Assembly (NCBI GenBank): GCA_050013875.1
Contig: JBEKEK010000012.1
Span: 21,112 to 85,111 of the forward strand
Source of the DNA: Trebonia sp050013875
GTDB lineage: Bacteria > Actinomycetota > Actinomycetes > Streptosporangiales > Streptosporangiaceae
Direction of reading: 5' to 3'
DNA length: 64,000 nucleotides
A program made the position numbers and the translations under genes. The notes beneath the pieces were generated by a model. The model did no database searches. It was not told the DNA's origin and was given only the letters and a program-made list of their open reading frames with translations. Position 1 is the stretch's first letter, and the number at the start of each line of letters is the position of its first letter. This document shows, piece by piece, positions 33,943 to 42,917 of this stretch.

Positions 33943-34769
33943 CATTCACCCTCAGCGGGTTCGCCGACGAGATCTCACCGGAGCCCGGCGCTCAGCTGGA
34001 GACGCTTGCCGCCGAGTCGATCCGTTTCCTGGAACTGCGCAGCGCGTGGTCGGCCAACGTCGCCACCATGACCGACGCCCAGCTCGCCAGATTCCAGCGC
34101 GAGATCTCCGGCGCCGGGGTGCGCGTATCCGCCATCGGCTCGCCGATTGGCAAGATCGATATTGGCGAGCCGATCGGGCCCGAACTGGAGCGGATGCGCC
34201 GCATCGCCGATGTCGCCGGCCGGTTCGGCACCGCGATCGTGCGGGTCTTCTCGTTCTTCCTGCCGGCCGGCCAGCCACCGGAGCGCTACCGGCAGGCGGT
34301 CATCGACCGGATGGGCGCGCTGGCCGAGATCGCGGCGGAGCGCGGGATCGTGCTTGCGCATGAGAACGAGAAGGAGATCTACGGTGACATCCCGGAGCGG
34401 TGCGCGGACCTGATCGCCGGCGTCGGCTCCCCGGCCCTGCGGGCCACCTTCGACGCGGCCAACTTCGTGCAGTGCGGTGTGCGGCCGCACACCGATGGCT
34501 ACCAGCTGCTCCGGCCGCACCTGGTCTACCTCCAAGTCAAGGACGCCGTGGCCGCGACAGGCCAGGTGGTGCCGGCCGGGCAGGGCGACGGCGAGGTGCG
34601 CGAGACGCTGGCGGCGCTCGCGGCCTCGGGCTTTTCCGGGTACGCCTCGCTGGAGCCGCACCTGGCCGAGGCGGGCCGGTACGGGGGGTTCAGCGGGGCG
34701 CAGGAGTTCCGCCGGGCCGCCGCGGCCCTGAAAGGCCTACTGGGCGATCTGTCCATCCCCTGGCAGTAG
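33939..34769 (+). CDS. sugar phosphate isomerase/epimerase (xylose isomerase-like TIM barrel)
   Basis: A 276-residue AP-endonuclease-2/xylose-isomerase-like barrel protein. Visible metal-site segments are FLELRSAW, IVRVFSFFLPAG, GIVLAHENEKEIYGD (H-E-N-E), LRATFDAANFVQCG (D), LVYLQVKDAV (K-D) and GYASLEPHL (E). It probably isomerises or epimerises the product of the upstream dehydrogenase. The start overlaps the previous stop (ATGA), giving translational coupling. Confidence 0.88.
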   Translation: MTFTLSGFADEISPEPGAQLETLAAESIRFLELRSAWSANVATMTDAQLARFQREISGAGVRVSAIGSPIGKIDIGEPIGPELERMRRIADVAGRFGTAIVRVFSFFLPAGQPPERYRQAVIDRMGALAEIAAERGIVLAHENEKEIYGDIPERCADLIAGVGSPALRATFDAANFVQCGVRPHTDGYQLLRPHLVYLQVKDAVAATGQVVPAGQGDGEVRETLAALAASGFSGYASLEPHLAEAGRYGGFSGAQEFRRAAAALKGLLGDLSIPWQ

Positions 34770-34788
34770 ACCAATAGGATTCAGCCAC

Positions 34789-35400
34789 ATGCGGCACCCT
34801 GTCCCCTGGATCACGCAGTACGCGTCCCCGTCACTCATCGAGTCCATCGCCGACGGCAGGCACCCCCGAGCCGAAGACCCGCGCTGGCGGGAGAGTGGCG
34901 CGCCCGATCAGGAGACGTACGGGGCGTGGTGCGCGCGCTGGTGCGGGATGGCGTCCTTCCGGATGGCGTTGCTCGCCCGGGACGGGACGGCGCCGACCCT
35001 GTACGAGCTCGCCATGGGCTGCCAGGAGTACGGCGCCTACACCGATGAGCCCGGCGGTCCGCGGGGGCTCATCTACCGGCCCTTCGCCGAGTACGCCAGA
35101 GACAAGCACGCGCTGCGAGCCGACGTGGTCACCGACCTGGATCCCGCCCGGCTGATAGCCGAACTGGACGCGGGCAGGCTAGTCATTGTCTCGGTGCACG
35201 CGGGGATCCGGCGCCCCGAGAGCGACCCGCCCGGGACTGGCGGGCACCTGGTACTGGTGACCGGGCACGCCAACGGCCAAGTCACCTTCCACAACCCGTC
35301 AGGCCACACGCCCGATGCGGTCGTCGCCACCCTTCCGATGCCCGTCTTCGACCGCTTTGCCGCCCATCGCGGCATCTCCCTCCATCTCTGGCCCGAGTAA
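34789..35400 (+). CDS. C39-like papain-fold protein
   Basis: A 203-residue peptidase_C39_2-like protein. The catalytic cysteine candidate is in ARWCGMASFRMALLA and the histidine in GGHLVLVTGHANG, followed by FHNPSG with the Asn, the expected Cys-His-Asn order. A second cysteine lies two or three residues before. It has no signal peptide, so it may work inside the cell. It lies 19 bp after the epimerase on the same strand; why it sits with sugar genes is unclear. Activity is inferred. Confidence 0.75.
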   Translation: MRHPVPWITQYASPSLIESIADGRHPRAEDPRWRESGAPDQETYGAWCARWCGMASFRMALLARDGTAPTLYELAMGCQEYGAYTDEPGGPRGLIYRPFAEYARDKHALRADVVTDLDPARLIAELDAGRLVIVSVHAGIRRPESDPPGTGGHLVLVTGHANGQVTFHNPSGHTPDAVVATLPMPVFDRFAAHRGISLHLWPE

Positions 35401-35448
35401 CCGCCGTGGCGGCGCCCGGCTGAGGATACCGAGTTCCACGGCCCGCGA

Positions 35449-36390
35449 TCAGCGGCGCAGGGTGGTCTCCTGCTTCATGTGTGAGAGTTTCTCCGGGTTG
35501 CGCACGCCGTAGAGCCCGGTGACGAGGCCGTCGTCGATGCGCACCGCGATGACCGTGTCGACCTCGCCGTTGATGCGGAGGATGAGCGCCGGATAGCCGT
35601 TGACCAGTGCCGGCTGCAGGGACGCCTCGGGGGCGAGCCGGCCAAGCCCGATGGCCAGCACGCGGCCCACCTTGCCTGCTCCCACCACGGGTACGGGCAA
35701 TGCCTGCTTCACGCCGCCACCGTCGCCAAGCAGGACGACGTCGGGAGCGAGGATGTCGAGCAAGCTCTGCAGATCGCCCGTTTCCGCCGCCCGCTGGAAC
35801 GCGGCGAGCGCGCCCCTGGTCTCGGCCGGGGTGACGTCCCCGCGCGGCCGGCGCGCCGCCACGTGGTCCCGCGCCCGGTGCGCGATCTGGCGGACCGCGG
35901 CCGGGCTCTTGCCGACGGCTTCGGCGATTTCCTCATATCCGAGGTCGAACACCTCGCGCAGCACGAAAACCGCCCGCTCGGTCGGCGCGAGGGTCTCAAG
36001 CACCAGCAGCATCGCCATCGAGACGCTCTCCGCCAGCTCGACATCCTCCGCCACGTCCGGCGCGGTAAGCAGCGGCTCAGGCAGCCAGGTGCCGACGTAG
36101 GACTCCTTGCGGCGGCCGAGCGTACGCAGTCGGGCCAGTGCCTGGCGGGTGGTGATCCTGATCAGGTACGCACGCTGGTCCCGCACCGTGGTGAGGTCGA
36201 CGCCGACCCACCGCAGCCAGGTCTCCTGCAGGACGTCCTCCGCGTCGGCGGCCGAGCCGAGCATCTCGTAGGCGACGGTGAACAGCAGGTTCCGGTGGGC
36301 GACGAACGCCTCGGTGGCAAGGTCCGGGCGGTCGAAGCGGCGGCTGTCCCCGCCGCGATCATCGGGTGCGGTGTGCGCCGGGCCGGCCAT
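35449..36390 (-). CDS. ECF41-group RNA polymerase sigma factor
   Basis: A 313-residue sigma factor with region 2 (FVAHRNLLFTVAYEMLGSAADAEDVLQETWLRWV) and region 4 (LAPTERAVFVLREVFDLGYEEIAEAVGKSPAAVRQIAHRAR). A SnoaL-like C-terminal domain (about 200-313) carries LLGDGGG and NPEKL, the two motifs typical of group ECF41, where the fused domain controls activity in place of an anti-sigma factor. The start follows CAGGAGCCCGC. A perfect ECF41-type promoter lies about 40 bp upstream, implying autoregulation. The divergent neighbour is an AhpD-like protein, the usual ECF41 partner type. Confidence 0.92.
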   Translation of the reverse strand: MAGPAHTAPDDRGGDSRRFDRPDLATEAFVAHRNLLFTVAYEMLGSAADAEDVLQETWLRWVGVDLTTVRDQRAYLIRITTRQALARLRTLGRRKESYVGTWLPEPLLTAPDVAEDVELAESVSMAMLLVLETLAPTERAVFVLREVFDLGYEEIAEAVGKSPAAVRQIAHRARDHVAARRPRGDVTPAETRGALAAFQRAAETGDLQSLLDILAPDVVLLGDGGGVKQALPVPVVGAGKVGRVLAIGLGRLAPEASLQPALVNGYPALILRINGEVDTVIAVRIDDGLVTGLYGVRNPEKLSHMKQETTLRR

Positions 36391-36428
36391 GCGGGCTCCT
36401 GTTCGCTCTCGACGGTGTCACCCCACAA

Positions 36429-36455
36429 GACGCCAAGCGCAGCCGTTCTGTGACA
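36429..36455 (-). promoter_or_regulatory. ECF41-type promoter of the sigma gene
   Basis: On the minus strand TGTCACA (36455-36449), exactly 16 bases, then CGTC (36432-36429): a perfect match to the TGTCACA/CGTC promoter known for ECF41 sigma factors. It reads toward the sigma gene, whose ATG is about 40 bp away. Confidence 0.8.
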
Positions 36456-36486
36456 TCGGCCAAGACCGGCGCCCCGCAGGCCGTGC

Positions 36487-36513
36487 TGTCACACGAGCCG
36501 GGCGGCCGGCATC
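36487..36513 (+). promoter_or_regulatory. ECF41-type promoter of the AhpD-like gene
   Basis: TGTCACA (36487-36493), 16 bases, then CATC (36510-36513), one mismatch to the ECF41 -10 element CGTC. It lies 42 bp upstream of the AhpD-like gene and faces it. Confidence 0.65.
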
Positions 36514-36554
36514 TCATGTTCGTCAAGTACAGCAACACGAGTGAGGACGAGGCC

Positions 36555-37040
36555 ATGGAACCCCGATTCAACATGTTCGGCAACGAGCTCGCCACCACGT
36601 TCACCAAGCGGTTCGCCAATGCCGGCCTGGCGATCCACCAGTCGCCACTGCCGAAGTCAACCCAGGAGCTTGTATCGCTGCGCGCCAGCCAGATCAATGG
36701 CTGCGGCTGGTGCATCGACCTGCACACCAAAGAGGCCGCGGCCGCCGGCGAGACCGCGGTCCGGCTTAACCTGGTCGCCGCCTGGCGCGAATCCACCGTA
36801 TTCACCGAGGCCGAGCGGGCCGCCCTCGCGCTCGCGGAGGAAGGCACCCGGCTGGCCGACGCCTACACCGGCGTGTCCGACGAGACCTGGGACCTGGTAC
36901 GCAAGCACTACGACGACGACCAGGTCGTCGGGCTCGTGGCCTTGGTCGCCATGATCAATGCCGCTAACCGGCTCGCCGTGATCGTCCACCAGCAGGGAGG
37001 TTCCTACGAGCCCGGCATGTTCGCCCGCATGACGAGCTGA
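36555..37040 (+). CDS. AhpD/carboxymuconolactone decarboxylase-like peroxidase
   Basis: A 161-residue CMD/AhpD-family protein. The redox motif CGWC lies in SQINGCGWCIDLHTKEA, followed by the family's conserved Glu/His region and a C-terminal LVALVAMINAANRLAV. AhpD-like proteins reduce organic hydroperoxides with this disulfide. The ATG at 36555 follows GAGGACGAGG. It is the usual partner of ECF41 sigma factors and is preceded by such a promoter. A close paralogue (CGFC) lies at 62844. Confidence 0.9.
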   Translation: MEPRFNMFGNELATTFTKRFANAGLAIHQSPLPKSTQELVSLRASQINGCGWCIDLHTKEAAAAGETAVRLNLVAAWRESTVFTEAERAALALAEEGTRLADAYTGVSDETWDLVRKHYDDDQVVGLVALVAMINAANRLAVIVHQQGGSYEPGMFARMTS

Positions 37041-37061
37041 CCGGCAGGTCAGCGTTTTTTT
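37036..37061 (+). terminator. intrinsic terminator after the AhpD-like gene
   Basis: Perfect stem GCTGACC / GGTCAGC with loop GGCA, followed by G and seven T. The stem includes the TGA stop of the upstream gene. Confidence 0.85.
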
Positions 37062-37103
37062 CGCCGCCGGGCATCATGTGACCGCCTGGTTGTTATCAAA
37101 GGC

Positions 37104-38516
37104 ATGGCGAACCTCATGCTCTCCTGGCAGCAGGCGGCACTGCTGGCGTTTGGACTTGGCGCGGCCGGGGTGCTGCTGGTGCACCTCGGCCGCGTCGCCT
37201 GGGCATGGCGGTGGGGGCTGCATACCGGCCCGTTCCTGCGCGAGGCGGGCGTGGTGATCGCGCTGTACGCGCTGTGGCAGCTCGCGGGGAACCTCGCCCA
37301 GGGCGGCTACCAGCAGGCCATCGCGCATGCCGGGTGGATCTGGGACACCGAGCGGACGCTACGGCTGCCCAGCGAAGCGGACGTCCAGCGGCTGCTGCTC
37401 CCGCACCCGCTGCTTTCCGAGATCGCGAACCTCTACTACGCGACGATGCACTTCGGGCTGCTGATCGCGATGCTGATCTGGCTGTTCGCCCGGCATCGCG
37501 ATGGCTACCCGGGGGTGCGCAACGCGATGGCCGCCAGCACGGCGATCTGCCTGCTGGTCTCCTTCATTCCGGTCGCGCCGCCGCGCCTGCTAGCGGGCGA
37601 TGGCATTGTGGACCTGGCCGCGCGGTACGGCGAGTCCGTCTACTCCGCGGTCGGCTCGGCGGCGGGCGCGGACCAGCTGTCCGCCATGCCGTCGGTGCAT
37701 GTCGCCTGGTCGATCATCGTCGCCTGGGCCGTCATCACCCGCGGTGCCAGCCGCTGGCGCTGGCTGATCCTGCTGCACCCGCTGATCACCGTGTTCGTCG
37801 TCGTCGGAACCGGTAACCACTACTGGGCCGACGCCATCGTCGCGGCGGCGATCGACGCCGCCGTCATTTCGGCGGGTGCGCTGCTGACCTGGCAATTCCG
37901 CCGCGTCAGGGTTCCGCGGCCGGCCCCGGAGCGGGAACCATCGACCATCGCGTCAGCGAGCCAGTCGTCACAGTTATCAGGGGCGACGCGGCAGCGGCAG
38001 TTCGAGCAGGGCGTTCTCCACGACTTCGCTCAGCGCGGGGTGGATCCAGTACTGGGCCCTGGCCAGGTCGTCCAGCCGCTGCCCGGCGGCGGCCGCCTGC
38101 ACCAGCGGCTGGATCAGCAGCGAGGCCTGGCTGCCCATGATGTGCGCGCCGAGCAGGGTGCCGGCCGCGGCGTCGGCGTAGATCTTGCAGAAGCCGGCGT
38201 CGTCCTGCAGGGCCCAGCCATACGCCACGTCCTTGTACTCGTGGATCGCCGACACGTAGGGGCGGTCGGGGCTCAAGTCCTGCTCGCGGGCGCCGACGGT
38301 GGCGATCTCGGGGTCGGTGAACACCGCGGCGGGCACCCAGTCGTGCGGGTAGGGGCGCAGGTCGTCGGGGAAGGCGAGGTTGTGGGCGAGGGTGCGTGCC
38401 TCGGCATTGGCCACGTGCTTGAGCGGGAATGGGGTACTGGCGTCGCCCAGCGACCAGATTCCTTCGGCCGTCGTCCGGCCGTACTCGTCAACCTCGATCC
38501 GACCGTCCTCCCGTAG
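37104..38516 (+). CDS. PAP2-family membrane phosphatase/inositolphosphotransferase-like protein with antisense-derived tail
   Basis: A 470-residue open frame. Residues 1-290 form a PAP2_3 membrane protein: about six helices, with AMPSVHVAWS (SxPSxH-like) and GNHYWADAIVAA (HxxxD) of the PAP2 active site. Such proteins hydrolyse or transfer phosphate of lipid head groups. From about residue 293 (base 37980) the frame reads antisense through the mycothione reductase gene for about 540 bp; this tail is Gly/Val/Gln-rich and unlike the family. The normal stop near 37975 seems lost, or there is a frameshift. Only the membrane domain is supported. Confidence 0.7.
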   Translation: MANLMLSWQQAALLAFGLGAAGVLLVHLGRVAWAWRWGLHTGPFLREAGVVIALYALWQLAGNLAQGGYQQAIAHAGWIWDTERTLRLPSEADVQRLLLPHPLLSEIANLYYATMHFGLLIAMLIWLFARHRDGYPGVRNAMAASTAICLLVSFIPVAPPRLLAGDGIVDLAARYGESVYSAVGSAAGADQLSAMPSVHVAWSIIVAWAVITRGASRWRWLILLHPLITVFVVVGTGNHYWADAIVAAAIDAAVISAGALLTWQFRRVRVPRPAPEREPSTIASASQSSQLSGATRQRQFEQGVLHDFAQRGVDPVLGPGQVVQPLPGGGRLHQRLDQQRGLAAHDVRAEQGAGRGVGVDLAEAGVVLQGPAIRHVLVLVDRRHVGAVGAQVLLAGADGGDLGVGEHRGGHPVVRVGAQVVGEGEVVGEGACLGIGHVLEREWGTGVAQRPDSFGRRPAVLVNLDPTVLP

Positions 38517-39344
38517 CCGGACGCCGGCCCGGTCCAGGTCCAGGTCGACGGTGTCAGGTCTACGGCCGGCCGCCACCAGCAGCAGTTCGCCGGCCACCGG
38601 CGTTCTGTCCTCGAGCTCTACCTCGATCTGGCCGCCGCGCTGGCGCGCCCCGGTGACCTTGGCCGACAGGTGCAGGTCCCAGCGCTTGCCGGCCAGCTTG
38701 GTAAACCGGCCGGAAACCTCGGGATCGAAGCTCTCGAGCAGGGACCCGGCCTGGTTGACGATGCTGATGCTGACGCCGAGACCGGAGAACAGATGCGCGA
38801 ACTCGACCGCGACATAGCTCCCGCCCACGATGACCATGCTGGCTGGCAGCCGGTCGAGGCGCATCACGGTCTCCGAGGTTTGGTAGGCGACCCCGGACTC
38901 GGCGATGGACGGCGGGATCACCGAGCGGGCACCGGTGGCGAGCACGATGCGGTCGGCGGTGAGCCGGGTGCCGTCATCGACGGCCAGCTCGTGCGGACCG
39001 GTGAAGCGGGCCCGGCCCTCGATCAGCGTCACCTTGTCGGACTCGGCCCGGTAGCGACGGCCCTTGGCAGAGACCCCGTCGGTCTTGCCGAAGACCCGGT
39101 CTCTGATGGCCGGCCAGTCCACCCCGGTAAGCGTGGCCTCGATGCCGAATTCGGCCGCCTGGCGAACCTGATCGGCGACATCGGCGGTGTGAATGAGCAT
39201 TTTGCTTGGGATGCAGCCGCGGTTGAGGCAGGTTCCGCCGAAGGCGCCGGACTCGATGAGCGCGACGGGCCCTTGGGCCGGGTGCTTGGGCACCACGACG
39301 TTGCCGGAACCGGACCCGATGATCACCAAAGAAAAGTGAGGCAC
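37977..39344 (-). CDS. mtr: mycothione reductase
   Basis: A 455-residue pyridine nucleotide-disulfide oxidoreductase. The active disulfide is GGTCLNRGCIPSK (C39 and C44), with FAD motif IIGSGSGN at the N-terminus, an NADPH-site VIVGGSYVAVEFAHLFSGLG, and the C-terminal dimer motif YWIHPALSEVVENALLEL with the His-Glu pair. The sequence fits mycothione reductase rather than lipoamide dehydrogenase, and restores mycothiol, the main thiol of actinobacteria. The GTG start is preceded by TAGCCT and six bases with no clear ribosome binding site, so it may be leaderless. Confidence 0.88.
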   Translation of the reverse strand: MPHFSLVIIGSGSGNVVVPKHPAQGPVALIESGAFGGTCLNRGCIPSKMLIHTADVADQVRQAAEFGIEATLTGVDWPAIRDRVFGKTDGVSAKGRRYRAESDKVTLIEGRARFTGPHELAVDDGTRLTADRIVLATGARSVIPPSIAESGVAYQTSETVMRLDRLPASMVIVGGSYVAVEFAHLFSGLGVSISIVNQAGSLLESFDPEVSGRFTKLAGKRWDLHLSAKVTGARQRGGQIEVELEDRTPVAGELLLVAAGRRPDTVDLDLDRAGVRLREDGRIEVDEYGRTTAEGIWSLGDASTPFPLKHVANAEARTLAHNLAFPDDLRPYPHDWVPAAVFTDPEIATVGAREQDLSPDRPYVSAIHEYKDVAYGWALQDDAGFCKIYADAAAGTLLGAHIMGSQASLLIQPLVQAAAAGQRLDDLARAQYWIHPALSEVVENALLELPLPRRP

Positions 39345-39414
39345 CTGTTCAGGCTATTGCTAAAACAAAGATTTGAGTGATGCGGGCGGGCGGGCGGGCC
39401 AGGCCAGCGCCGCA

Positions 39415-40974
39415 TTAGTTCGTCTGCGCCTCGGTCGTCTCCCGGTCCGCCTGTGACGCGGGGGCTTCCTGCTGCACGCCACCGCGCAGCCCGATGATGC
39501 CGATGACGGCGGCCACCGCCATGATGCCCGCCATTACATAGAACACGGTCTGGGTGGACTGCGCGAAGTCCACCCGGAAGTACTGCGGGATGGAGCTCAC
39601 CGAGCCAGACCCTGAACCGGACGAGGAGAACTGGGTCGCCGAGGCATGCGCGTTGGCGGCCGGGACGCCGCGGGCGACCAGCGAGTTGTAAAGATGGTTG
39701 CGGGTCTGGGCGACCGAGATGGTGCCGAGGATCGCCAGGCCCATGCTGGCGGCGTAGTTCCGCACGGTCTGGGTGATGCCGGTCGCCTCGCCGTAGGACA
39801 GCCGGCTGGCCCGGTTGACCGCGTCCGTGCTCGACGGGCCGAGCATGAAGCCCATGCCGGCCCCGGCGAGGATGATGTACCACTGCTGCGCGCTGAAGCT
39901 CAGCCCGGTCACCTTGCCCGCCCACAGGTAGAACCCGACCGCGCCGAGGGCGCACCCGAGCACCACCGGCCGCTTGGCGCCGGCCCGGTCCAGCATCCGC
40001 CCGCCGATCTGGGCGGCGATAACGAAGCCGATGAAGAAGTACAGCAAGATCACGCCAGCCTGCGACGCGGACTTGGCCAGCGAGATCTGGGCGTACTCGC
40101 TGCCGAAGAAGAACACCGGGATGAACACCAGGTTGGTGGCGCCGAGCACCAGGCATTGGGTAGTGAATGTCCGGTTTTCGAAGATGCTCACCTGCATCAG
40201 GGGTGACGCGGTGCGGCGCTCGACGAAGTAGAACACAACCAGCAGGACGAGCCCCAGTGCGATGCTCAACCCGATCAGCGGGTTGTGCCAGCCCCAGATG
40301 TTCGACTGCTGGAAGCCGAACACGCTCAGCGCCACCCCCGCCGCGATCAGCACCAGACCGCGGTAGTCCATCGGGGCGGCCTTGTAATCCGTCACCGGCT
40401 TGGAGATGAAGATCAGCACGAGCGCGATCAGCGCGACCGGGATGTTCACCCAGAAGATCCCGCGCCAGGTCCACTCGGTGAGGTAGCCGCCGAGCAGCGG
40501 GCCGATCGCGGTCAGGCCGCCGGCGATGCCGAAGAACAGCGCCAGTGCCCGGCCGCGCTGCCTGAGCTCGAAGGTCTGCACGACGATGGCCAGCGCGGCC
40601 GGGAACATGATCGCACCGCCGGCGCCCTGCACGACGCGGAAGATCACGATCCAGGCCTCGGCGAAGCTGCCCTTGGGCGTGAGGCCGCACAGCGCGGACG
40701 CCGCCGCGAACACGATGACGCCGAGGGTCACCATCTTGCGGTGGCCGAGCGTGTCGGCCAGCCGGCCGCCGAACGCGAAGAGCGCCGCCAGCGACAGCAG
40801 GTAAGCGTTGACCGCCCACTGCACGCCGGTGCTTGACAGGCCAAGCTCGCTCTGGATCTTCGGCACCGCGATCGAGACGATCGTCTGGTCGATGAACGTC
40901 ATCGAGACCGCGAAGATCATTGCTGCCAGGATCAGGTTCCGTGACCGCCCGCGGCCGGCCTCGCTTACCGCCAT
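39415..40974 (-). CDS. DHA2-family (14-TMS) drug exporter
   Basis: A 519-residue major facilitator of the EmrB/QacA type with about 14 helices. TFIDQTIVSIAVPKIQSELG is motif D1-like, GRLADTLGHRKM is motif A, and GIAGGLTAIGPLLGGYLTEWTWRGIFWVNIPVAL is the antiporter motif C region. The C-terminus has a Ser/Gly-rich loop (SSSGSGSGS) before the last helices. It probably exports hydrophobic drugs by proton antiport. The start follows GGGGGGCTT. It lies 70 bp upstream of mtr on the same strand; co-transcription is possible. Confidence 0.88.
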   Translation of the reverse strand: MAVSEAGRGRSRNLILAAMIFAVSMTFIDQTIVSIAVPKIQSELGLSSTGVQWAVNAYLLSLAALFAFGGRLADTLGHRKMVTLGVIVFAAASALCGLTPKGSFAEAWIVIFRVVQGAGGAIMFPAALAIVVQTFELRQRGRALALFFGIAGGLTAIGPLLGGYLTEWTWRGIFWVNIPVALIALVLIFISKPVTDYKAAPMDYRGLVLIAAGVALSVFGFQQSNIWGWHNPLIGLSIALGLVLLVVFYFVERRTASPLMQVSIFENRTFTTQCLVLGATNLVFIPVFFFGSEYAQISLAKSASQAGVILLYFFIGFVIAAQIGGRMLDRAGAKRPVVLGCALGAVGFYLWAGKVTGLSFSAQQWYIILAGAGMGFMLGPSSTDAVNRASRLSYGEATGITQTVRNYAASMGLAILGTISVAQTRNHLYNSLVARGVPAANAHASATQFSSSGSGSGSVSSIPQYFRVDFAQSTQTVFYVMAGIMAVAAVIGIIGLRGGVQQEAPASQADRETTEAQTN

Positions 40975-41115
40975 AAGCCCCCCAAGTCCCGTAGTGACGG
41001 AAACAGTATCCTCGAATCCGTCGCGTAAACGGGAGGCCTAGGCGATCACTTTCCGCCGAATTTCACCTTCCACCCCCAGTGGTCCGGCTGAGGGCGAGGT
41101 TCCCGCCGCTGAGGA

Positions 41116-42009
41116 CTACGCCGCGGCGAGGACGCCCACGCGGCGGCCGGTGGTGAGGCGCCCGACGGAGGTCCCGCAGTAGGAACCGGATGTGGGGGCG
41201 ACGTCGGAGTAATCGCGGCCGGTGGCGATCGTGACGTAGCCCCCGTCGGTGCGGCGGCCATTGCACGGGTCGAGCGCGATGGCCTCGGCCTGGTCACCGC
41301 GCGGGACGATCACCTCGACCCAGGCATGGGTTCCGCCCTGCCCGAGCAGGTGCCCGGAGACGTACCGGGCAGGCAGCCGCAGTAGGTGGCAGAGGGCAAG
41401 CATCACGTGCGCGTAGTCCTGGCAGACGCCCCGCCCGCCCGCCAGCGCCTGGGCCGCCGTCGTGGTCACCTGAGTGACACCGTCGGTGTAGGTAATGGCC
41501 CGTGAGACCGCTTCGCTGACCCGGTCGGCAGTATCCTCGGCCGCGTCGCCGGCCGACTCGTCGGCGATGCGGGCGGCCATGGCCCGCAGCCGGTCATCGG
41601 CCGCGGTCAGCTGGGTGGGACGGAGCAGGCGCGGGCTGCGCAGCGCGTCGGCGGGAAGCACCGTGGGGCCGTCGTCGGCGACCCGCTCCAGCACCGCGGC
41701 CAGCCGGAATTCGATGGCGTGGGACACCCGCTCGGCCTCCAGCCAGGCCACGACGTTACCGTCGGCGTCACGGCGGACCCGCCGCCGCGCCGGCGCGCCA
41801 TCGACCTCGAGCCGGTGGGCGAGGCGGTATTGGTTGCCGTGCCGGGCAGGCGGCACGATGACCAGCCGCTGCCGCAGCTCGCGGACCGGCGTGTCGTACT
41901 CGTAACGGAACTTCTGCTCAAGGACGTAGCGCACACGCCTGGCAGCCCCTAGGTCGAGCCGCTGGTGATCGAGGACCGGAGCGCTCAGGACGGAAGGATC
42001 CAGCATCAT
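41116..42009 (-). CDS. transglutaminase-like protein
   Basis: A 297-residue protein with an N-terminal bacterial transglutaminase-like domain (VRYVLEQKFRYEYDTPVRELRQRLVIVPP) and a transglutaminase core. The Cys-His-Asp triad is in GRGVCQDYAHVMLALC, GGTHAWVEVIVP and ALDPCNGRRTDGGY. The family acts as papain-like hydrolases or cross-linkers; the substrate is unknown. The ATG follows GGAGGCAACCGG. No signal peptide is visible, so it is likely cytoplasmic. Confidence 0.85.
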   Translation of the reverse strand: MMLDPSVLSAPVLDHQRLDLGAARRVRYVLEQKFRYEYDTPVRELRQRLVIVPPARHGNQYRLAHRLEVDGAPARRRVRRDADGNVVAWLEAERVSHAIEFRLAAVLERVADDGPTVLPADALRSPRLLRPTQLTAADDRLRAMAARIADESAGDAAEDTADRVSEAVSRAITYTDGVTQVTTTAAQALAGGRGVCQDYAHVMLALCHLLRLPARYVSGHLLGQGGTHAWVEVIVPRGDQAEAIALDPCNGRRTDGGYVTIATGRDYSDVAPTSGSYCGTSVGRLTTGRRVGVLAAA

Positions 42010-42119
42010 CCGGTTGCCTCCTCGGCCAGGTCGATCGATAAGCGGGCGGTTTCCCTGCCCCCATGATCGCGGCCGGTTGTTTCCTAGCAGTTAACTTGAG
42101 TGACAGAAAGATTGATCGA

Positions 42120-42650
42120 CTAGCCCAGCCTGCCGCCGTCCCCATCGAACAGGTGCTGGCCGGGCGCTCCGGGCAGCCACGCTAGCTTCTTGTCGAAGTG
42201 CAGGGTCGTACCCTGGCGTTTATCGCCGGTTAGCTGCAGGTTGTCGACAACCGCGTCGATGATCTGCAGGCCGCGGCCATGCTCGGCCATCGCGCTAACC
42301 GGCTCATCGGCAACGGCAAACCGGCCGGGCCATGCGTCACCAGTCCCGTGGCTGTCCTGGCTGGCACTGGCGCCGATGCTATCCGGCGTCAGCGGGTCGC
42401 CGTCCTGGCTGCCGGTGTTGACGACCTCGATCGCGCACCGGTAGTTCCCGGTGCTCACCCGGACCTCGTACTCCTCGCCAGGACCCGCGTGCTGGATGAC
42501 GTTGGCGCAGGCCTCGCTGAGCGCCAAGGCAATATCGTCGCGAGTGTCCGGAGTGACCCCGAGAGTCTCCAGGCAGCTATCGAGAACCTGGCGGCTGACT
42601 GGCACGCTGACGGCATCGCGGGGAAGATGAAGCACCATCTGGATTTCCAT
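42120..42650 (-). CDS. RsbW-like ATP-binding protein (HATPase_c_2)
   Basis: A 176-residue GHKL ATPase of the anti-sigma/serine kinase type. HLPRDAVSVPVSRQVLDSCLETLGVTPDTRDDIALALSEACANVIQHAG carries the N-box (E-A-x-x-N), and AEHGRGLQIIDAVVDNLQL the G-box. Such proteins bind a sigma factor or phosphorylate a STAS antagonist. A STAS protein is encoded 1.6 kb away and a GAF-ANTAR regulator beyond it, so a partner switch is possible. The ATG at 42650 follows AGAGGTGG; a longer frame to 42845 lacks support. Confidence 0.82.
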   Translation of the reverse strand: MEIQMVLHLPRDAVSVPVSRQVLDSCLETLGVTPDTRDDIALALSEACANVIQHAGPGEEYEVRVSTGNYRCAIEVVNTGSQDGDPLTPDSIGASASQDSHGTGDAWPGRFAVADEPVSAMAEHGRGLQIIDAVVDNLQLTGDKRQGTTLHFDKKLAWLPGAPGQHLFDGDGGRLG

Positions 42651-42917
42651 GCCAACCACCTCTGCCGGGCACCAGCTACATCGGCAGGCCAATTGGCCTG
42701 CTTGGATCACAAGTGCCTCGATCTCGCCGTTCCAAACGGAAGCCGCGGGAGTACTGCGCGAGGCGGACTCAGACTTCAGTCGTCCGGAGAGTTCAACATC
42801 GTCGAACTCGCCGTAGATCTCGAGCGCCCTTGGTGTCCGGAGCACGGGCGACTTCTATCGGATCATCGAAGAAAGGCTGCGAGTGCGGTGATGGTACGCC
42901 TTTCATGAGCGCAGTCC

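Noticed and set aside
39323..40819. Minus-strand 498-codon frame parallel to the DHA2 exporter
   Set aside because: Frame-shifted shadow; Arg/His-rich, no membrane segments, whereas the other frame is a complete exporter.
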